Notes under the pieces: model-generated
Told to the model about the DNA's origin: nothing
Databases searched by the model: none
Seen by the model: only the letters and a program-made list of their open reading frames with translations
Made by a program: the position numbers and the translations under genes
NCBI GenBank assembly: GCA_024235695.1
Contig: JACKLX010000010.1
Span: forward strand, 88,100 to 152,099
Reading direction: 5' to 3'
Length of the DNA: 64,000 nucleotides
DNA from: Accumulibacter sp.
GTDB taxonomy: Bacteria > Pseudomonadota > Gammaproteobacteria > Burkholderiales > Rhodocyclaceae
Shown here: positions 60,718 to 64,000 of the stretch, in pieces
Numbering within the stretch: the stretch's first letter is position 1
Layout: each line of letters opens with the position of its first letter

Positions 60718-62169
60718 ATGCACCTCAATGATCCGCGCCTGCTGCGCTCCAACTGTTACATCGACGGGCGCTGGGAAGCCGCCGACGACGGTCGTACGCT
60801 GCTGGTCAGCGATCCGGCGAGTGGCGGGACGCTGGGCGAGGTGCCGCTGATGACCGCCGTCGAAACGACCCGGGCGATTGCCGCGGCCGAAGCAGCGCTG
60901 CCGGCGTGGCGGGCGAAGACTGCCAAGGAGCGCGCCGCGCTGCTGCGTCGCTGGTACGAACTGATCGTCGCCAACGCCGAGGACCTGGCGCAGCTGATGA
61001 CCGCCGAATGCGGCAAACCGATCGCCGAAGCGCGCGGCGAAGTGGCCTACGGCGCGTCGTTCGTCGAGTGGTTCGCCGAGGAAGGCAAGCGCGCCTATGG
61101 CGAGAGCATCCCGAGTCCGGCGGGCGATCGGCGGCTGCTGACGATTCGCCAGCCGGTTGGCGTCTGTGCGGCGATCACGCCGTGGAACTTCCCGCTGGCG
61201 ATGATCACCCGCAAGGTCGCGCCGGCCCTCGCTGCCGGCTGCACGGTGGTGGTCAAGCCGGCCGAGCAGACGCCGCTGACGGCACTGGCGCTGGCCAGGC
61301 TGGCGCACGACGCCGATCTGCCGGTGGGGGTGTTCAACGTCCTGACCGGCGATCCGGTGGCGATCGGCGGCGCCCTGACCGCCAGCCCGCTGGTGCGCAA
61401 GCTGTCGTTTACCGGCTCGACCGAAATCGGTCGCTTGCTGATGGCTCAGTGTGCGCCGACGATCAAGAAGCTTTCGCTGGAACTCGGCGGCAACGCGCCG
61501 TTCATCGTCTTCGACGATGCCGACGTCGACGCGGCGGTCGAAGGTGCGGTGATCGCCAAGTACCGCAATACCGGCCAGACCTGCGTCTGCGCCAATCGGC
61601 TGCTGGTTCAGGAGGGCGTCTACGACAGTTTCGTCGCCCGCCTCGCCAGACGCGTGCAGTCGCTGAAGGTCGGGCCGGGCAGTGATGAAGGCGTCGCACA
61701 GGGGCCGTTGATCGACGCAGCGGCTCTGGCCAAGGTCGAGGAGCACATCACCGACGCGCTCAACAAGGGTGCGCGGGTGATCAGCGGCGGCAGCCGGCAC
61801 GCGCTCGGCGGCACCTTTTTCGAGCCGACGGTTCTTGCCGATGTCACGCCGCAGATGCGCGTCGCGCGCGAAGAGACCTTCGGTCCGGTGGCGCCGGTCT
61901 TCCGTTTTGCCGACGAAGCCGAGGCGCTGCGGATGGCCAACGACACCGAGTTCGGACTCGCGGCCTATTTCTATTCGCGTGACGTCGCGCGCTGTCTGCG
62001 TGTTGGCGAGGCGCTGGAGTACGGCATGGTCGGCGTGAACACCGGCCTGATTTCCAATGAGGTGGCGCCCTTCGGCGGCGTCAAGCAGTCCGGGCTCGGC
62101 CGCGAAGGATCGAAACACGGGCTCGACGAATACCTCGAGATCAAGTATCTGTGTTTCAGTACCGTGTGA
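60718..62169 (+). CDS. gabD: NADP-dependent succinate-semialdehyde dehydrogenase
   Basis: A 483-residue aldehyde dehydrogenase: CYIDGRW at the start, ITPWNFPLAMITRKVAPALA, FTGSTEIGRLLM, LELGGNAPFIVFDDADVD (catalytic Glu), NTGQTCVCANR (catalytic Cys) and GVKQSGLGREGSKHGLDEYLEIKY. The Cys pair CVC and the closing segment are typical of GabD. It oxidises succinic semialdehyde to succinate. ATG 60718 has GGAGA upstream. Confidence 0.92.
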   Translation: MHLNDPRLLRSNCYIDGRWEAADDGRTLLVSDPASGGTLGEVPLMTAVETTRAIAAAEAALPAWRAKTAKERAALLRRWYELIVANAEDLAQLMTAECGKPIAEARGEVAYGASFVEWFAEEGKRAYGESIPSPAGDRRLLTIRQPVGVCAAITPWNFPLAMITRKVAPALAAGCTVVVKPAEQTPLTALALARLAHDADLPVGVFNVLTGDPVAIGGALTASPLVRKLSFTGSTEIGRLLMAQCAPTIKKLSLELGGNAPFIVFDDADVDAAVEGAVIAKYRNTGQTCVCANRLLVQEGVYDSFVARLARRVQSLKVGPGSDEGVAQGPLIDAAALAKVEEHITDALNKGARVISGGSRHALGGTFFEPTVLADVTPQMRVAREETFGPVAPVFRFADEAEALRMANDTEFGLAAYFYSRDVARCLRVGEALEYGMVGVNTGLISNEVAPFGGVKQSGLGREGSKHGLDEYLEIKYLCFSTV

Positions 62170-62186
62170 GGCGATCAGGGCAGTAG

Positions 62187-62855
62187 ATGAGGCTGCTGCT
62201 GGCACTGGCGGTACTCGCGCTGTTGGTTGCGACCGTCGTTGGCTGGCGGTTGCTGCGTGATCGGCAGCGCGAGCGGTTCATCGATGGCTACCCCTACGGG
62301 AAGTTTCTCGACCGGCGCCTGGCAGCGCGTCGGCCAGAATTGAGCGTGCCGCAGCGGGCGCTGGTCTTCGACGGCCTGCGCGAGTACTTTCAGCTCTGTC
62401 GCGTGGCGAAGAAGCGCCTGGTGGCGATGCCGTCGCAGGCGGTCGACGACGCCTGGCACGAGTTCATCCTGTTCACCCGCCAGTACCAGCAGTTCTGCCA
62501 ACGCGGGCTGGGCCGCTTCCTGCACCACACGCCGGCCGAAGCGATGCGCCAGCCGACCGACGCGCAGGAGGCGATCAAGCGTGCCTGGCGGCTGTCGTGC
62601 TCTCGCCAGGCGATCGATCCGAAAGTGCCGTCGTCGCTGCCGCTGCTGTTCGCCCTCGACGCCATGCTCGGCATCAGCGGTGGCTTCGTCTATCAGCTGG
62701 ACTGCCTGGCGGCGGCGAAGGCCGGTGTCAGCGGCGCCTTCTGTGCCGGCCACATCGGTTGCGGTGGTGGCTGTTCCGCTGGCAGCGGCGATGGTGGTGG
62801 CGACAGTGGCGATTCGTCGGGTTGCGGCGGCGGCTGCGGCGGTGGTGGCGACTGA
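62187..62855 (+). CDS. Membrane-anchored glycine-rich domain protein
   Basis: A 222-residue protein with an N-terminal membrane anchor (LLLALAVLALLVATVVGW), a helical domain with SQAVDDAWHEFILFTRQYQQFCQ (the conserved His-containing segment of glycine-rich domain proteins), and a C-terminal tail made of Gly, Cys and Ser (from about 185). Function unknown. It starts 17 nt after gabD. Confidence 0.65.
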   Translation: MRLLLALAVLALLVATVVGWRLLRDRQRERFIDGYPYGKFLDRRLAARRPELSVPQRALVFDGLREYFQLCRVAKKRLVAMPSQAVDDAWHEFILFTRQYQQFCQRGLGRFLHHTPAEAMRQPTDAQEAIKRAWRLSCSRQAIDPKVPSSLPLLFALDAMLGISGGFVYQLDCLAAAKAGVSGAFCAGHIGCGGGCSAGSGDGGGDSGDSSGCGGGCGGGGD

Positions 62856-62879
62856 GCGGCCTCCACCCTGCGAAAACGA

Positions 62880-63758
62880 TCAGACGCCGTGTTGCTTGAA
62901 CCATGCCTGCAGGCGTCGCCAGCCATCGGCCGCTTCGTCCTTGCGGTAGCTTGCTCGGTAGTCGGCGTGAAAGGCATGCGGCACGCCGTCGTAGACGTGG
63001 ATCGTCGACGCCCTGCTGGCGGCACTGGGCGCCAGGGCGAGGGCCTTGCGCATCTGCTCGATGGTCGCCAGCGGGATACCCTGGTCGGCGCCGCCGTATA
63101 GCCCCAGTACCGGTCCGTGCAGCTTGCCGGCGACGTCCAGCGGCTGGCTGGGAGTCAGCTCGCTGGTCGGGCCGACGAGCTTGCCGTACCACGCGACACC
63201 GGCCTTGACCTGCGGATTGTGCGCCGCGTACAGCCAGGTGATTCGCCCACCCCAGCAAAAACCCGTGATCCCCAGTCGTCCGGTGTCGCCACCATTGGCC
63301 TTTGCCCAGGCGACGCATGCGTCGAGGTCGGCCATCACCTGCGCGTCGGGTACCTTGCTCACCACCCGTTGGAGCAATTCCTGCACGTTGCTGTACTGCT
63401 GCGGGTTGCCGTGACGGGCATAGAGCTCGGGCGCAATCGCCTGATAGCCGAGCTTTGCCAGGCGCCGGCAGACGTCCCTGATGTATTCGTGTACCCCGAA
63501 GATCTCCTGCACCACCAGAACCACTGGCCAGTTGCCGCCAGTCGCCGGCTGCGCGCGATAGGCCGGCATCTCGCCATCGGCCTTGACGATCATGATTTCG
63601 CCGGCGGTGAGGCCCTTGCTGTCGGTGGTGATCACGCTCTTTGCCGAGACCGGTTGTACCGCCAGGGCAAAGCCGGCGCCAAGAGCGGTGACGATGAAAC
63701 TGCGGCGGTTGAAGGGGACGGCAGGGACGAGGCTGTCGAAGTCGGCGTCGGCGGTCAA
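62880..63758 (-). CDS. Dienelactone hydrolase family protein, exported
   Basis: A 292-residue protein. It has a Tat-like signal (FNRRSFIVTALGAGFALA) after an 18-residue leader, then a DLH domain: VVLVVQEIFGVHEYIRDVCRRLAKLGY, nucleophile Cys in GFCWGGR, acid near LYGGADQGIP and His in GVPHAFHADYR. It hydrolyses lactones or esters; the substrate is unknown. TTG 63758 is preferred because GAGGAG lies 6 nt before it. ATG 63803 would add 15 residues. Confidence 0.83.
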   Translation of the reverse strand: MTADADFDSLVPAVPFNRRSFIVTALGAGFALAVQPVSAKSVITTDSKGLTAGEIMIVKADGEMPAYRAQPATGGNWPVVLVVQEIFGVHEYIRDVCRRLAKLGYQAIAPELYARHGNPQQYSNVQELLQRVVSKVPDAQVMADLDACVAWAKANGGDTGRLGITGFCWGGRITWLYAAHNPQVKAGVAWYGKLVGPTSELTPSQPLDVAGKLHGPVLGLYGGADQGIPLATIEQMRKALALAPSAASRASTIHVYDGVPHAFHADYRASYRKDEAADGWRRLQAWFKQHGV

Positions 63759-63840
63759 GTCATTCTCCTCTTTGAACTGGTGGTCTTGTGGATTGTGTAT
63801 CATGCAACGAAACCAACCAACTCGGACCATGGAGCAAGCG

Positions 63841-64000
63841 ATGAATTCACTTGGCGGCTACAACATTCAGGATCTGCAACCCGGCATGAGCGCGAGCATT
63901 GCCAAGACGGTCAGCGAAGCCGACATCGTTCTCTTCGCCGGCATCTCGACCGACGTCAACCCGATGCACCTCAATGAGGAATGGGCCAAGACCACGCAGT
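63841..64000 (+). CDS. MaoC-like dehydratase, partial (PhaJ type)
   Basis: The frame from ATG 63841 (GGAGCAAGCG upstream) runs off the window after 53 residues: SLGGYNIQDLQPGMSASIAK then AGISTDVNPMHLNEEWA. The segment GISTDVNPMHLNEE contains the Asp and His of the hydratase active site in R-specific enoyl-CoA hydratases. These feed (R)-3-hydroxyacyl-CoA into polyhydroxyalkanoate synthesis. It is divergent from the dienelactone hydrolase gene. Confidence 0.8.
   Translation, partial: MNSLGGYNIQDLQPGMSASIAKTVSEADIVLFAGISTDVNPMHLNEEWAKTTQ

Overview
The window is a high-GC, gene-dense bacterial chromosome segment. Gene content fits a betaproteobacterium of the Rhodocyclales, probably close to Candidatus Accumulibacter. 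The pointers are an NhaD-type Na+/H+ antiporter, an FFLEE-motif protein, an AttH/AttEFG-type export locus, a type I-C CRISPR system and a PhaJ-like MaoC protein. This placement is inference from gene families only; no rRNA or tRNA gene was seen.

Layout. 1-5.3 kb: end of a probable family 2 glycosyltransferase, its TIGR04282/DUF2064 partner, a Tim44-like membrane protein, the LysR regulator NhaR divergent from a ribosome hibernation factor across a palindromic operator, a Bax-inhibitor-1 protein, and moaA. 5.4-12.6 kb: moeA, then on the minus strand an AttH-like lipocalin with a fused FtsX-type permease and its ATPase, and an HD-GYP phosphodiesterase. 12.7-15.8 kb: an MltB-type transglycosylase, a small membrane protein, an intergenic region with a minus-strand terminator, and an FFLEE-motif protein. 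15.9-20.4 kb: aldehyde dehydrogenase, Tat subunit, GMC oxidoreductase and lipase, which could act in sequence on an ester. 20.4-27.6 kb: a TVP38-family protein, a sodium:solute symporter, a secreted protein, a GT87 glycosyltransferase and an LtaS-like phosphoglycerol transferase. 27.7-35.4 kb (minus): dedA-arnD-arnA(decarboxylase)-arnA(formyltransferase)-arnC-arnB-arnE/F-arnT, an L-Ara4N lipid A modification operon with the two ArnA activities on separate genes.

35.9-48.7 kb is the defence region: cas3-cas5-cas8c-cas7, then a DUF433 antitoxin gene with a decayed toxin remnant, then cas4-cas1-cas2, a leader and an array of 41 repeats and 40 spacers. The last repeat abuts a broken HigB-like toxin followed by an intact HigA-like antitoxin, a truncated gene and an IS110 transposase fragment. 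About 1.3 kb beyond the array lie two decayed repeat halves with a spacer-sized 36-nt gap and the array's own period. They look like a fossil array tail cut off by this insertion.

48.7-64 kb: a YjfB motility gene with a sigma-28-like promoter, an amino acid binding protein, two YbaK-type deacylases, NhaD, a COG3146 acyltransferase, a lipoprotein phosphoesterase with a Sir2 deacylase, a radical SAM protein, a Kef-type antiporter, a SlyB-like protein, an NlpC/P60 lipoprotein, GabD, a glycine-rich protein, a dienelactone hydrolase and the start of a MaoC dehydratase.

The most unusual signals are the fossil array tail, two toxin-antitoxin relics in the CRISPR locus (each with an intact antitoxin and a dead toxin), and two spacers that read the same short peptide with mostly synonymous differences.
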